Assembly: GCA_035765635.1 (NCBI GenBank)
Contig: DASTWZ010000003.1
Location: 124,001 to 188,000, forward strand
Direction: 5' to 3'
Source: EW11 sp035765635
Lineage (GTDB): Bacteria > Verrucomicrobiota > Verrucomicrobiia > Opitutales > Opitutaceae
DNA: 64,000 nucleotides
The notes under the pieces were generated by a model. It was not told the DNA's origin. It made no database searches and saw only the letters and a program-made list of their open reading frames with translations. The position numbers and the translations under genes were made by a program. Below are positions 32,446 through 40,573 of this stretch, piece by piece (position 1 is the first letter of the stretch; each line of letters begins with the position of its first letter).

Positions 32446-33108
32446 TCATTCCTCGTACTCACGAACGACTGGGCTGCGGCTCTGACGCGATGAGGCACCG
32501 CCCATCACGGGAAATCTGCTTGGCTCAAGTTCAGCGAAGTCTTGCTCGTACGGGCCTGAGACTTGTTTCCGCTGCGGTGTGTCGAAGGTCTCCACGTCGG
32601 CAGGGATCACGCTTTCAGGTGGCATTTCGATTGTCTCTGTTTTCTCACCCAGCTGGGCGCGCTCAGCCGCGGTGGGGATCGGAGGAACGTTCCCGAGACG
32701 TTCGAGAATCAAGCCCAGGGCGAGTTCTTCTTCGACCCGTTGCAGGGCGTCTCCCGACATGTCGTTGTCCACCTTGATGGCGGCTAATCGGTGTGGCCAT
32801 TCGCCTTGCTCGTCTCTCACGCATGCAGCGAGGTAAGCTCGTTTCTCCAATCGGCTGAGGAGTTCGTCTTCGGTTATCTCACGGCGTTCGACGCGTCGCT
32901 TCACCGCGTTCTCAAGATAGGTGCGAATACGGGAATCGGCCGCCATCTTGCTCGCTTTCTCGGTGATGCTTTTACGCTGCCATTTTTTCACCAGTTCCGG
33001 AGCGGCGTTTTCGAGTGCGTCAGTGCCGTTCATGCCAGCGAGTAAGTTCTCCGCGAACTGGGTTTCGCGAACGGAAAGAGGACGATTCATCCGGGGAATT
33101 CGGCTCAT
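32446..33108 (-). CDS. Terminase small subunit-like protein
   Basis: A 220-residue protein from MSRIPRMNRPLSVRE. LSVRETQFAENLLAGMNGTDALENAAPELV resembles the opening helix-turn-helix of small terminase subunits (LTxKQxxFvxeYlxgxNgtxAAixAGY). The following helices KASKMAADSRIRTYLENAVKRR fit as well. The C-terminal 70 residues are acidic and probably disordered. No large terminase subunit is present. In a satellite such a protein could redirect packaging to the element (established for SaPI-type satellites; inference here). Confidence 0.6.
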   Translation of the reverse strand: MSRIPRMNRPLSVRETQFAENLLAGMNGTDALENAAPELVKKWQRKSITEKASKMAADSRIRTYLENAVKRRVERREITEDELLSRLEKRAYLAACVRDEQGEWPHRLAAIKVDNDMSGDALQRVEEELALGLILERLGNVPPIPTAAERAQLGEKTETIEMPPESVIPADVETFDTPQRKQVSGPYEQDFAELEPSRFPVMGGASSRQSRSPVVREYEE

Positions 33109-33153
33109 CTTATAGTCAATCCCTTGGTTCCTTGTTGGCGTGAACAACTCGCT

Positions 33154-34914
33154 TCAGTTCCGCTTCGATGGCCGTGGCTTCGGCGCTCGAATATTCTGTT
33201 CAGCGAAGCTGCGACGGAGTGCGTTGCGATTGGCCTCTTCCTCGGCGCGCTTCATCTTTACTTCCAGCTCCGCAACGCGCTCAACCTGCCACATAGGCAT
33301 TTGTCGGCCTGCATCTGTGTGCAAAATTTCATCCTCCATCCGAAGCAATTCGCCGAACGCCTCGGCCGCCTGAGGATTACCGCGTTTGATATAGGTTTTT
33401 CCATCTGAGGCGGTGTAGTGCGCGCCCGCGGGCAATGCAGTCCAAGCCTCCCGAGTTGTAACTTTGGGAGCGCGGTACCAATCGGGAAGAGGAAGGGCGC
33501 GCCCTGAGATGTTGTTCAGGACCGGCGTTGCTGCGGCGAGGTCGACCTGGCCTTGGATCATCCCGTTGATGAAATTTTTCTGTTCTTCGGCCGAAGCGTT
33601 CGACTTCTCGTCATAAAAGCTTTTCAGGGCATCACGGAGCTGGATGGCCTTCCCGTAAGCTGTTTGGGCTTCCTCGAGAGATACTTTGCGCTTTGTGGTA
33701 GTCGTCCCAAAGAAGCCTTTCTTCTCCTCGTTCACATCGCCATGAGTCGCGCCAAAAAAGCCACCTCGGAGAAGATCATCGATGTAGCGGTAGCCGTCGA
33801 CTGGACGACTCTTTGACTGGACAGTCGGGGCTGATATTTTTCGAAGGTCGGTTTCAAGTCGCACCTGCATCTCGCGAGGCAAGCCCGCCATGTCAGCCGC
33901 AATTTTGTGTAGGTCAGCATCGCTGTCCGAGTCGCCTGGTCGCCATGCGTCGATTCTGCGTCCGAGGTCGACCATGCGAACCACACTCTCAGCATAATTG
34001 CTCCGGCCGGTCTGCTGGGCGGAGAGCCAACGCATCTGCTGCGGGGTCATTCGCTTGGCGTCTACTGCCCCTTGGAGATCCTCCAATCTCACTATCCCGC
34101 CCTGATTGATCGTGTCCTGGAAGGTGCGCACCGTTTCTGCTCGCAAGGCTTCCGTTTCAGTCCGTGCACGTCGGCTCAAACTGAGGCGGGTTGTTTCGTC
34201 GAGATTTTGAAAATTTGTCCACGCTCCATCGGCCGACTTCTCGTCGAGTTGATCGGCGGCTTGGATCGGATCAGAGGCAATTGCTTTGGTCGCATTGCTG
34301 ATGTCTGCCTGCTCCCGGCCACGCTGCTTAAAGGCGTTTGCCTCTTCAGGCCAAATAAGCCCGTGCTCGCTCATCTGATCGATCACGATGTCGCCACGTT
34401 CGGCGCTGCCGCGTTCGTACAGGAAGTTCGCAACATTGGTAAGCTTTGCACGTTGTCGCTGTATACCTCGGACATTCGCCTGGGTCGCAATGCGGCTCGA
34501 ACTCTCGGCGATCATGTGCGACAAACTTACTTCCAACTTTTCTCGCACCGCCGGCGATACGCCGGAGTCCGTTAGCAAAGAGCTTTTCAACTTGTCTGCC
34601 TTCTTTTGCCAATCGGGAAGCCATCGTTCCTCAGCCGGCGTGCCATCATCTCCATCGGTAGTTCGGGACATCGCGATTTGATGATCGTCGAAGAGCCGTT
34701 CTATTTGCATTTCTGCGTCCGCAGTTGCGGCGACGTTGACGGCGTTCTGCTTACGTTCGGCGAACTGTTGAGCCACACCGCTCACATCCTGTAAGCCACG
34801 GGCGACTGCCTGAGCGCCGTTACCTGGTCCCATGAGGGCACCAGCGTTAAGTTGTACTGCCCCAACTGGGGCTGCGATTACGGACGATCCAGCGACTGTA
34901 GGAATTCGGGCCAT
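33154..34914 (-). CDS. Large virion-like protein (possible internal or ejection protein)
   Basis: A 586-residue, mostly helical, Gln/Ala-rich protein. The start MARIPTVAGSSVIAAPVGAV with ARGLQDVSGVAQQFAERK is the style of internal virion or tail-associated proteins from prophages. Long charged helices span about 60-400. A Gly-Phe-rich patch GGFFGATHGD and GFFGTTTTKR is near residue 385. No enzyme motif is seen. It is by far the largest gene of the element and sits between the initiator-like and terminase-like genes. Assignment is by composition and context only. Confidence 0.5.
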   Translation of the reverse strand: MARIPTVAGSSVIAAPVGAVQLNAGALMGPGNGAQAVARGLQDVSGVAQQFAERKQNAVNVAATADAEMQIERLFDDHQIAMSRTTDGDDGTPAEERWLPDWQKKADKLKSSLLTDSGVSPAVREKLEVSLSHMIAESSSRIATQANVRGIQRQRAKLTNVANFLYERGSAERGDIVIDQMSEHGLIWPEEANAFKQRGREQADISNATKAIASDPIQAADQLDEKSADGAWTNFQNLDETTRLSLSRRARTETEALRAETVRTFQDTINQGGIVRLEDLQGAVDAKRMTPQQMRWLSAQQTGRSNYAESVVRMVDLGRRIDAWRPGDSDSDADLHKIAADMAGLPREMQVRLETDLRKISAPTVQSKSRPVDGYRYIDDLLRGGFFGATHGDVNEEKKGFFGTTTTKRKVSLEEAQTAYGKAIQLRDALKSFYDEKSNASAEEQKNFINGMIQGQVDLAAATPVLNNISGRALPLPDWYRAPKVTTREAWTALPAGAHYTASDGKTYIKRGNPQAAEAFGELLRMEDEILHTDAGRQMPMWQVERVAELEVKMKRAEEEANRNALRRSFAEQNIRAPKPRPSKRN

Positions 34915-34925
34915 GATATTTGGAG

Positions 34926-35210
34926 TTAAAGTTTCGAGCTATTTTCGCGGCGGAGCGCTTGCATCACCCGCGAATAGTGGATGCCTGCTTCGAGCATCTC
35001 GCGAAGCCGTTTGAACGAGGGGTTCGGGCCATCAAATTCGACGGAGACAGAAATTTCGCGCGGGCCATCTCTGAAGGAGGCGTGCGCAAGACGGATAACT
35101 TTTCCTTCGACGTACGCGGACGCCAACGAAACGTCGGCCGCACCGTATTTCGTAGATAGGAAAAAGCAGACTACGGCATCGTCTTTAGACGTGGAATCGA
35201 GTTCTCTCAT
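34926..35210 (-). CDS. Hypothetical protein of the element operon
   Basis: A 94-residue protein (CFFLSTKYGAADVSLASAYVEGKVIRLAHASF...FKRLREMLEAGIHYSRVMQAL). The pattern is an alpha/beta mix with a C-terminal helix. No family recognised. Its start overlaps the upstream stop as ATGA, showing translational coupling. Confidence 0.5.
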   Translation of the reverse strand: MRELDSTSKDDAVVCFFLSTKYGAADVSLASAYVEGKVIRLAHASFRDGPREISVSVEFDGPNPSFKRLREMLEAGIHYSRVMQALRRENSSKL

Positions 35211-35482
35211 GAAGATTGGGATGGAAGTTTTGCAGAGCTGGGTGATTGCCGAGTTGCACGGGCAAGATCGTTAACCGATTCCACAAGTTCTCGTGCGAAC
35301 CAGTATGCCCATGATTCGATTCGCTCCGCGGCTTCCTCTGCGGTCGGGCAGAAGACGTCGGCCAAGTCGCCCAGGCTGCGAAGTGCTGGTAAGGTGGGGA
35401 TCACGGCCTGTGGAGTTGGTGACCCATTGGTAAAGATTGGTGACCCTCCGTTGAGTGGCATGGAATTCAGGCCGTCGTTCAT
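35207..35482 (-). CDS. Hypothetical protein of the element operon
   Basis: A 91-residue protein. The start at 35482 (MNDGLNSMPLNGG) is chosen because it overlaps the preceding stop codon as ATGA; a frame extends to 35530 inside the preceding gene. The C-terminal half is helical (TAEEAAERIESWAYWFARELVESVNDLARAT). No family recognised. Confidence 0.5.
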   Translation of the reverse strand: MNDGLNSMPLNGGSPIFTNGSPTPQAVIPTLPALRSLGDLADVFCPTAEEAAERIESWAYWFARELVESVNDLARATRQSPSSAKLPSQSS

Positions 35483-36183
35483 ATCCGCGAATAGTCGACT
35501 CGCTTGGGTGGCTGATGGGCTTCGAGCCATGCTTTGCCGCGACGATCAGTTTTGAGGAAACTAGTAACGGCCGCGGGAAGATCTCGTCGTCTGAGATGGG
35601 CCCAATCCGCTTTGAATAGGAGTTTGGTCCGGCGGAAGAAATCGTAGCTTTCCCGAACCTTCGTTGCTTCGAAGGAAAGGTCTGATGATAGAACTTCTAC
35701 TTCTAGATCAGAAAGTTTTTCAGGCAGGGTTGAGAGGAGTCCGTCTCCTTCTCTGGAGTACCTTTCTTGGGGAACCTTCATTGGGGTACCTTTCCACCCC
35801 CTCGTTTGCGGTGTCTGGCACCCCTCCTTTTGCGGTGTCACATGCCGTTCACTTTGCGGTGTCTGATGCCGTTCCGATTGTGGTGTCTTACTATCCCCAG
35901 ATGCCGTTTCGATTGCGGTGTCTGGGATGACAAGCCGATAGAGATTCGAGGTGCGAAGACGGCGTTCTCGTTTCAGCAAGCCACGATGCTCAAGTGACCG
36001 GAGGACTTTCCACACGGTGTTTTCGGTGACTCTACAGCATGCGATGATCGTAGGAACCGAAGGATAGCACGCCCCGCTTTTGTCAGCCCTTCGCCATAGA
36101 TGGGCGAGCAAACGAAACTCGCTCGCAGTCAGTTCAAGCTCATCAAACCACGCAGGGATGAATGGTGCTCCCTTCGCGCTCAC
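35479..36183 (-). CDS. Winged-helix replication-initiator-like protein
   Basis: A 234-residue protein. The N-terminal 90 residues are a winged helix-turn-helix (LTASEFRLLAHLWRRADKSGACYPSVPTIIACCRVTENTVWKVLRSLEHRGLLKRERR), as in many phage and plasmid initiator proteins. Residues about 95-130 contain repeats of TPQSERH. A C-terminal helical domain has RESYDFFRRTKLLFKADW. The repeat-coding DNA is also an iteron-like array (35805-35923). It overlaps both neighbours by four bases. Initiation of replication is inferred; a transcriptional regulator is the alternative. Confidence 0.6.
   Translation of the reverse strand: MSAKGAPFIPAWFDELELTASEFRLLAHLWRRADKSGACYPSVPTIIACCRVTENTVWKVLRSLEHRGLLKRERRLRTSNLYRLVIPDTAIETASGDSKTPQSERHQTPQSERHVTPQKEGCQTPQTRGWKGTPMKVPQERYSREGDGLLSTLPEKLSDLEVEVLSSDLSFEATKVRESYDFFRRTKLLFKADWAHLRRRDLPAAVTSFLKTDRRGKAWLEAHQPPKRVDYSRI
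35805..35923. repeat. Iteron-like array inside the initiator-like gene
   Basis: Four copies of a 24-bp unit begin at 35805, 35829, 35853 and 35877, and a fifth begins at 35912 after an 11-base insertion, about one helical turn. Each starts with ttgcggtgtct or a close variant (tttgcggtgtc, attgtggtgtct), and three continue with atgccgtt. They read in frame through the winged-helix gene, encoding TPQSERH-like units on the minus strand. Confidence 0.7.
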
Positions 36184-36728
36184 GCTGCCCTCCCCATCTT
36201 AGCCGCTGCGACAGCAAGCCAATCGCAACGCTCATTGTCAGGATCGCCAGCGTGGCCTTTGACCCACTGAAACGTGACCTTGTGAGGAGCCATCGCGTCC
36301 AGTGCCGCAGACACCAAATCGAGGTTTGCGGGTCTCTTACCTCGAACGCCTTGGCGAAAGCGAAGGCCACGGTTGATCCCTTGAATCGTAACCATCGAGT
36401 CAGTTCGAATGGTAACGTCGCAGGACGTCCTTAAGGCAGATAGCGCTGCGATCACCGCGACGAGCTCGGCTCTATTGCTGGTGGTCGCGGGGATGCTGCC
36501 TTGTAGTTCTTTAAGATGAGCCCCAGAGCGAAGAACGACGCCATAGCCGCCCGGTCCACCTGGGTTGCGAAGGCAAGCACCGTCACATGTTGCGACCACC
36601 TTCGGCAAAAAATTGACATACTCAGGCTTGCGGAACGGACGCGAGTTGGTCTTTTTCGGAGCTGGCCTATCTTGAAACAGCTCCCCCCGAACCCCGGTTG
36701 CCGCCGGGGTTTTTCTTTTGGCGGGCAT
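36180..36728 (-). CDS. rnhA: Ribonuclease HI
   Basis: A 182-residue RNase H that cuts RNA in RNA-DNA hybrids. All four acidic catalytic positions are present: Asp in ATCDGACLRNPGGPGGYGVVL, Glu in SNRAELVAVIAAL, Asp in IRTDSMVTIQG, and Asp in NERCDWLA after the catalytic-loop histidine of VKGHAGDPDN. An N-terminal extension of about 45 basic residues (AKRKTPAATG...PKKTNSRPFRKPE) could bind nucleic acid. The start is the ATG at 36728; a TTG at 36740 is an alternative. The gene is in the element operon, which suggests a role in primer removal during element replication. Confidence 0.9.
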   Translation of the reverse strand: MPAKRKTPAATGVRGELFQDRPAPKKTNSRPFRKPEYVNFLPKVVATCDGACLRNPGGPGGYGVVLRSGAHLKELQGSIPATTSNRAELVAVIAALSALRTSCDVTIRTDSMVTIQGINRGLRFRQGVRGKRPANLDLVSAALDAMAPHKVTFQWVKGHAGDPDNERCDWLAVAAAKMGRAA

Positions 36729-36736
36729 GGTGTGCC

Positions 36737-37027
36737 TCAAGCGACTTGCTTACTTTTCGAGTCAGAAGCTTTCGTATCTTCACCGAGACGCTTCAGCAGT
36801 GCGATGGCTTGCGGGATCGGTAGGAGTGTACGTCCTCTCAGCCGGCCCGGTAGGCGAACACGCGTGAGTTGAATCAATCCGTCCGATTCCGCTTTGTACC
36901 AGAAAGATCGAGACAGTCCGGTGACAGGGTCTCCACCTATCGCAGGAAGGGTTACGAATTCCGGATGAGCTGATTGCGAGCGCGCAGCATCTGCTGCCGC
37001 GATGATGGAGGTTTGGTTCGGCGTCAT
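36737..37027 (-). CDS. AlpA-like small DNA-binding protein
   Basis: A 96-residue protein. The core VTGLSRSFWYKAESDGLIQLTRVRLPGRLRGRTLLPIPQAIALLKRL matches the winged-helix pattern of AlpA-type excisionases and regulators (tGlsrstvyraxxxGxixxxxxrxGrxxRixxxx). It heads the minus-strand operon of rnhA, the initiator-like gene and the virion-like gene, 8 bases before rnhA. It probably controls excision or this operon. An alternative start is the ATG at 37045. Confidence 0.65.
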   Translation of the reverse strand: MTPNQTSIIAAADAARSQSAHPEFVTLPAIGGDPVTGLSRSFWYKAESDGLIQLTRVRLPGRLRGRTLLPIPQAIALLKRLGEDTKASDSKSKQVA

Positions 37028-37123
37028 AAGAATGACCAAACCCATGTGAAAACGGTCTACCTGTGCCGATAGTTCACGCTCCGAAAAGTGGTTTCCCTGA
37101 TTTGGGAGGACTGATCGAAGGCC

Positions 37124-37936
37124 CTACTGCGACAGCGACTTAAGTCGTGTGCTGATAATCTCCGTTAAGGCCGATTTAAAATATTTTGGGGCAATCTTTG
37201 CTGGCGATTCATCTTCGTTAAACTCGATCATCGATTTGATGCGTTCCGCGCGATGCTTTTCGAGGGTGGCCTGCTTTCCTTCGACCGATTCGTTTTCGCT
37301 GCAGCCCGAAGTTGAGCAAACCGAGATTTGTTCTGGATTGGACAAGTCTAGATAGACTGCCGGCATCACCCCAACGCGCTCCCTAAATTCACGCTCTCGC
37401 TTATCTTGCTCGTTCTGAACCCTCACTGCGATGAGGGCATATATCTGCGTTTTTTCTCCGAGCCTATTTTGAGCCCAATATGCGCCATCTATCGAAAGCT
37501 TCGCGATGAGTTTTGCCCACCGATTCCGACCATCATCTGAAGTCCGCTTCCCTAGCGTACAAATCAACGGCGTCGCTGGCCCCAGAACTTTATCAAATTT
37601 GAACTCCTCCCTTATCTTTTTACTTCGACGCAGATCTTCAAAAATGGCGCATGCTTCCTTAACCAAGAAATACAAATCGTCCTCGATGACTGCCGGAGCA
37701 GAGCGAAACGGCATCTCACCCCTTTTCTTTAAATCTTCTGCCTCCAGAATGGGCGCGATTTGAGCCACAGCTTGCCTTAGGTCAGCCAAGCCGGTTTGTC
37801 CCAGACATTCTCGAACCGCTCGATTCAACAATCGATCACCATGTGCCGTGTAACTGATCTCATCGACGAATTGCGCAGCGGCATTGCGTAATGCCCGCGC
37901 TGCTTTTTCGAGTGGATCGTTGAAGCGCGATTTCAC
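37124..37936 (-). CDS. Uncharacterised helical protein next to the integrase
   Basis: A 270-residue protein, mostly charged helices (LEKAARALRNAAAQFVDEI...KEACAIFEDLRRSKKIREEFKF). A Cys-containing patch is ISVCSTSGCSENES. No family recognised. Its start overlaps the integrase stop as ATGA, so the two are translated together. Confidence 0.55.
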   Translation of the reverse strand: MKSRFNDPLEKAARALRNAAAQFVDEISYTAHGDRLLNRAVRECLGQTGLADLRQAVAQIAPILEAEDLKKRGEMPFRSAPAVIEDDLYFLVKEACAIFEDLRRSKKIREEFKFDKVLGPATPLICTLGKRTSDDGRNRWAKLIAKLSIDGAYWAQNRLGEKTQIYALIAVRVQNEQDKREREFRERVGVMPAVYLDLSNPEQISVCSTSGCSENESVEGKQATLEKHRAERIKSMIEFNEDESPAKIAPKYFKSALTEIISTRLKSLSQ

Positions 37937-39090
37937 GAAAGGTGCGGAAGTTTAGACAACGCATCCCGCTTGGTTTGTTCTTCCACCCTCGTGTAGTGCC
38001 GCGACACCGCTTTGGAGTCGTGGCCGATGATATCCATCGTGATTGCCTCGCTAACCCCGGCATTCTTTAGGAGCGAGGTGGCAGTATGCCGGAGAGAGTG
38101 AAAAGAGACTTCGCTAGCGTTGCGGCGCTGTGCTCTGCCCTCCCCTGTCGCATCCTTCGTTCGTTTCTCGGCGAGACCGGCCGACACCATGATCGAATGA
38201 AACTGCTGGGAAAGCCGTGAGTCTCCCGAAACCCCGCTCGCAAGAGGAGCTGATTGGGGGAAAAGAAACGCTGTGGGATCGTCACTTGTCGGCAGATCCT
38301 CCACCAGCGTTTGAAGCACCGGATGCAACGGAAGGATCATCATCCGGTCAGTCTTCTTTGTCCTGAAGTGAATCTCCTTCTTTTGGAGGTCCACGTTGGT
38401 CCATCGGAGACGAGCAATGTCCCCGAGCCGTTGTCCTGTGTAGAACCCAAACAAAATCAATCCACGCCACTCACCAGTCGCTTGATCGAGGAGCAATTTA
38501 ACCTCCTCAATCGTGAAAGGTCGCCTCCCTCGGCGGTCCTCTTCGACTCGCCTCAGCACGTCCACTTTCGCCGCGGCATTGTCCTGACTCAGCCCATCTT
38601 TGAAGGCAGCTCCCAGCGCAACGCGAAGGTACTTCACAGCCTTGTTTGCCGACGCTTTTGATGTCCGAGCAAGAACCGAGTCTCGGTACTTCGTTACGTC
38701 AGCTTTGCTGATCTGGGAAATGTCTCTGGAAGCGCGCTCTCCCAGGGAAGAGAGAAAGTCCCGAACGATTTGGGCGTATGCCTGATGAGTTCTAGGAGAG
38801 GTATCGAGCTTACGCTTCGCCGCCCAATTGGTGAGAAACTCACTAGTCGTCGAAGATGGCAACGGCTCATCGTTTACCGTCTCGTATATCTGAGAAAGAA
38901 TTCGCCGAGCTTGGGCCTCACTGAGCCGCTTTTCAGAACCGAGCTTTGCCGCCTTTTCCCATGCATCGGCAATCGCCTGTGCGGTCCGTCGTTTACTTTG
39001 CTTCGTGCTCCTCTGAACACGCCTTCCCGTAGCATCGGTGAAGCAGGCAAAAAAATAAGGAGAGCCGGGGAAATTCCGAAGCGAAGCCAC
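37933..39090 (-). CDS. int: Tyrosine recombinase / integrase
   Basis: A 385-residue site-specific integrase. The N-terminal arm-binding region (SPYFFACFTDATGRRVQRSTKQSKRR) is followed by a SAM-like core-binding domain (about 80-180) and the catalytic domain. The catalytic residues are Arg in FYTGQRLGDIARLRW, the His-x-x-Arg box HSLRHTATSLL, His in IGHDSKAVSRHYTR and the nucleophile Tyr in that same segment. The start is 104 bases from the right attachment site, with two CTCTCAAC words in between. It should catalyse insertion into and excision from tRNA-Val. Confidence 0.95.
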   Translation of the reverse strand: MASLRNFPGSPYFFACFTDATGRRVQRSTKQSKRRTAQAIADAWEKAAKLGSEKRLSEAQARRILSQIYETVNDEPLPSSTTSEFLTNWAAKRKLDTSPRTHQAYAQIVRDFLSSLGERASRDISQISKADVTKYRDSVLARTSKASANKAVKYLRVALGAAFKDGLSQDNAAAKVDVLRRVEEDRRGRRPFTIEEVKLLLDQATGEWRGLILFGFYTGQRLGDIARLRWTNVDLQKKEIHFRTKKTDRMMILPLHPVLQTLVEDLPTSDDPTAFLFPQSAPLASGVSGDSRLSQQFHSIMVSAGLAEKRTKDATGEGRAQRRNASEVSFHSLRHTATSLLKNAGVSEAITMDIIGHDSKAVSRHYTRVEEQTKRDALSKLPHLS

Positions 39091-39097
39091 CCGCGCA

Positions 39098-39117
39098 CTC
39101 TCAACACTGCTCTCAAC
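39098..39117. promoter_or_regulatory. Candidate integrase arm sites at the right end
   Basis: Two CTCTCAAC words (39098-39105, 39110-39117) are spaced 12 bases, directly upstream of the integrase start. The same word occurs at the left end of the element beside attL. Shared words at both ends near the core are what is expected of arm-type binding sites, and here could also allow autoregulation. Confidence 0.45.
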
Positions 39118-39193
39118 GTGTCAAAACGTTTTCGTTTGTGTCAGAGCATTCTCCGCTCTCGGAAGAATAGATTTCGCCTAGCCTGCTAGAGTA

Positions 39194-39220
39194 TCACTGG
39201 TTCGAGTCCAGTACCGTCCA
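39194..39220 (+). repeat. attR: 27-bp direct repeat of tRNA-Val 3' end
   Basis: Identical to 25722-25748. It holds only the T arm, acceptor strand and discriminator base, so it is not a second tRNA gene. Confidence 0.92.
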
Positions 39221-39649
39221 GTCTTCGCCAAGCGAAGCGCAGGCGAAGACTGTCTCGCCGAAGCTCGCAGAGCGTAGGCGGACTCGTTGCCTGCCGAAGG
39301 CTTCGACTGGGCAAGCCGACAGCGCGCTCCGCGCAGAGGAAAAGATTTTGGGGGAAGAACTCAGATCTACACCAAAGTCTAATTCGTGGATCCGATACCC
39401 GCTTGTCTCGTCGACTCGTCTCGTCGTAGCGCTTAGTGCGAAGACGGAACTGCACAAGCCGACAGCGCGCTCCGCGCAGGGATAGACGACGCAAAAGGCG
39501 GCATGCACGCACCGCTCGTAACGGAGCGCCGGCCTTCCGGCCGGCCAGCCGAAAAAAATCCGTCTCGCTTCGCGGTACTCTAGATAAATAAGCCAGCCGG
39601 GAGACCGGCGCTACGTTGTCCTATATCGATTGCCCATGCGGCCTACTCC
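39221..39649. repeat. Repeat-rich intergenic region beyond attR
   Basis: No gene is convincing. The features are: a hairpin GTCTTCGCC...GGCGAAGAC (39221-39250) that would have followed tRNA-Val before insertion; a 25-bp direct repeat containing ccgacagcgcgctccgcgca at 39312-39336 and 39455-39479; and an inverted pair, agcgccggccttccggccgg near 39525-39550 and its relative agccagccgggagaccggcg at 39591-39612. Confidence 0.7.
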
Positions 39650-40474
39650 TCAGGACTGAAACGCCGGTTTGCTCTCTGTCATTCGACTTCTGCTGGCGCT
39701 AGCGTTAGCGCTGTCGCTCTCGCCCTCGCTCGTGCTCATCCTCGAGCGACTCAGCGCGAGATTACGCAGCGAATAGATATGCGTGAGGATGCCCAGCGGT
39801 GGTCCAAGAAAAAGCGGCACGATCACGAGCGGAAACCGGCTGATGTTAGTCGAGTGAGACAGCACGGCCGTTATCGTCGCGACCACGAGATCGAGTATGC
39901 CGAAGTAATTCCAAAGAACGGCTTTTGCATGAGCGCCGGGGCGATTACGTGCGACCGCCGAGGCAACGAACGGCGCTGCAATGCCAGTGATCACGTCACC
40001 AACTCCCGCGCACACCGCGAACAGTGTCGGCAACGCGGAGCTCGCTAGGAACGGCCAGAGAAACATCACGCCTGCCACGCGGTAAACCTGCACGCCAATC
40101 AGCCATGCGGGCGGTGTCGCGGCGTTAAGCACCCGCATCGTCTTCGAGGCAAAAATCACGACGACCCCGAGCCCGACAAACGCAGTCATTTCCAACAGCA
40201 ACCCGGGATTCTGCATCACTTGCCCAGGAAGTGCCAGCGGCTCAGGAATGACGACCCGCTTCGGCACCGCCAACACGGCCCAGGCGAGCCAGCCTGCGAG
40301 CAGGATGGCTGCGAAGAGCGGAGCGATGAACTGAGTCCGGGGCGGAAGCGTGGTTCGCCGCGCGGCGAGCGCGAGAAGACTGGTGTGGGCCGCAACCATC
40401 AGCACGCCCGTCGCGACAATGAAAATCGCCAAGGCGTTGAGCAAAGAAGGAGAGAGGATCGTGTCGTGTGTCAT
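39650..40474 (-). CDS. Multi-pass membrane protein of unknown function
   Basis: A 274-residue protein from MTHDTILSPSLLNALAIF with about seven membrane helices: about 12-35, 48-68, 92-112, 125-150, 158-178, 190-210 and 215-235. The C-terminal tail is Ser/Arg-rich (SRSRMSTSEGESDSANASASRSR). The segments AGVGDVITGIAAPFVASA and KAVLWNYFGILDLVVA are reminiscent of small uncharacterised membrane families. It is divergent from the HxlR regulator and shares its operator region, so it is the likely target gene. The start at 40474 was chosen; the longer frame crosses the operators' downstream flank. Confidence 0.75.
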   Translation of the reverse strand: MTHDTILSPSLLNALAIFIVATGVLMVAAHTSLLALAARRTTLPPRTQFIAPLFAAILLAGWLAWAVLAVPKRVVIPEPLALPGQVMQNPGLLLEMTAFVGLGVVVIFASKTMRVLNAATPPAWLIGVQVYRVAGVMFLWPFLASSALPTLFAVCAGVGDVITGIAAPFVASAVARNRPGAHAKAVLWNYFGILDLVVATITAVLSHSTNISRFPLVIVPLFLGPPLGILTHIYSLRNLALSRSRMSTSEGESDSANASASRSRMTESKPAFQS

Positions 40475-40573
40475 GGCTAGTGGATTAAAGTTGTTCGTCG
40501 GAGCGCCGGAGAGGACCGACCAGCGACCTTCCATTGCGCAACCGGCGAGGAAAACAGAGTGGGCGTCCGAGTG

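Larger units (their letters stand above)
25722..39220 (-). mobile_element. 13.5-kb integrated element in tRNA-Val (phage satellite or prophage remnant)
   Basis: The region lies between two identical 27-bp copies of the tRNA-Val 3' end (25722-25748 and 39194-39220). It has a tyrosine integrase gene at the right end reading inward from the attachment site. It also has an AlpA-like regulator, RNase H, an initiator-like winged-helix protein, a small-terminase-like protein and a virion-like protein in one tight minus-strand operon, plus a left arm of uncharacterised genes. The sequence is visibly more A+T-rich than its surroundings. No capsid, portal or large terminase gene is seen. Confidence 0.85.

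Noticed and set aside
35805..35923. CRISPR-like array
   Set aside because: The units are contiguous 24-bp direct repeats without spacers and lie inside a coding frame. No cas gene is in the window.
39194..39220. Possible second tRNA gene
   Set aside because: Only the 3' 27 bases of tRNA-Val are present; no D arm, anticodon arm or 5' acceptor strand precede them. It is an attachment-site copy.
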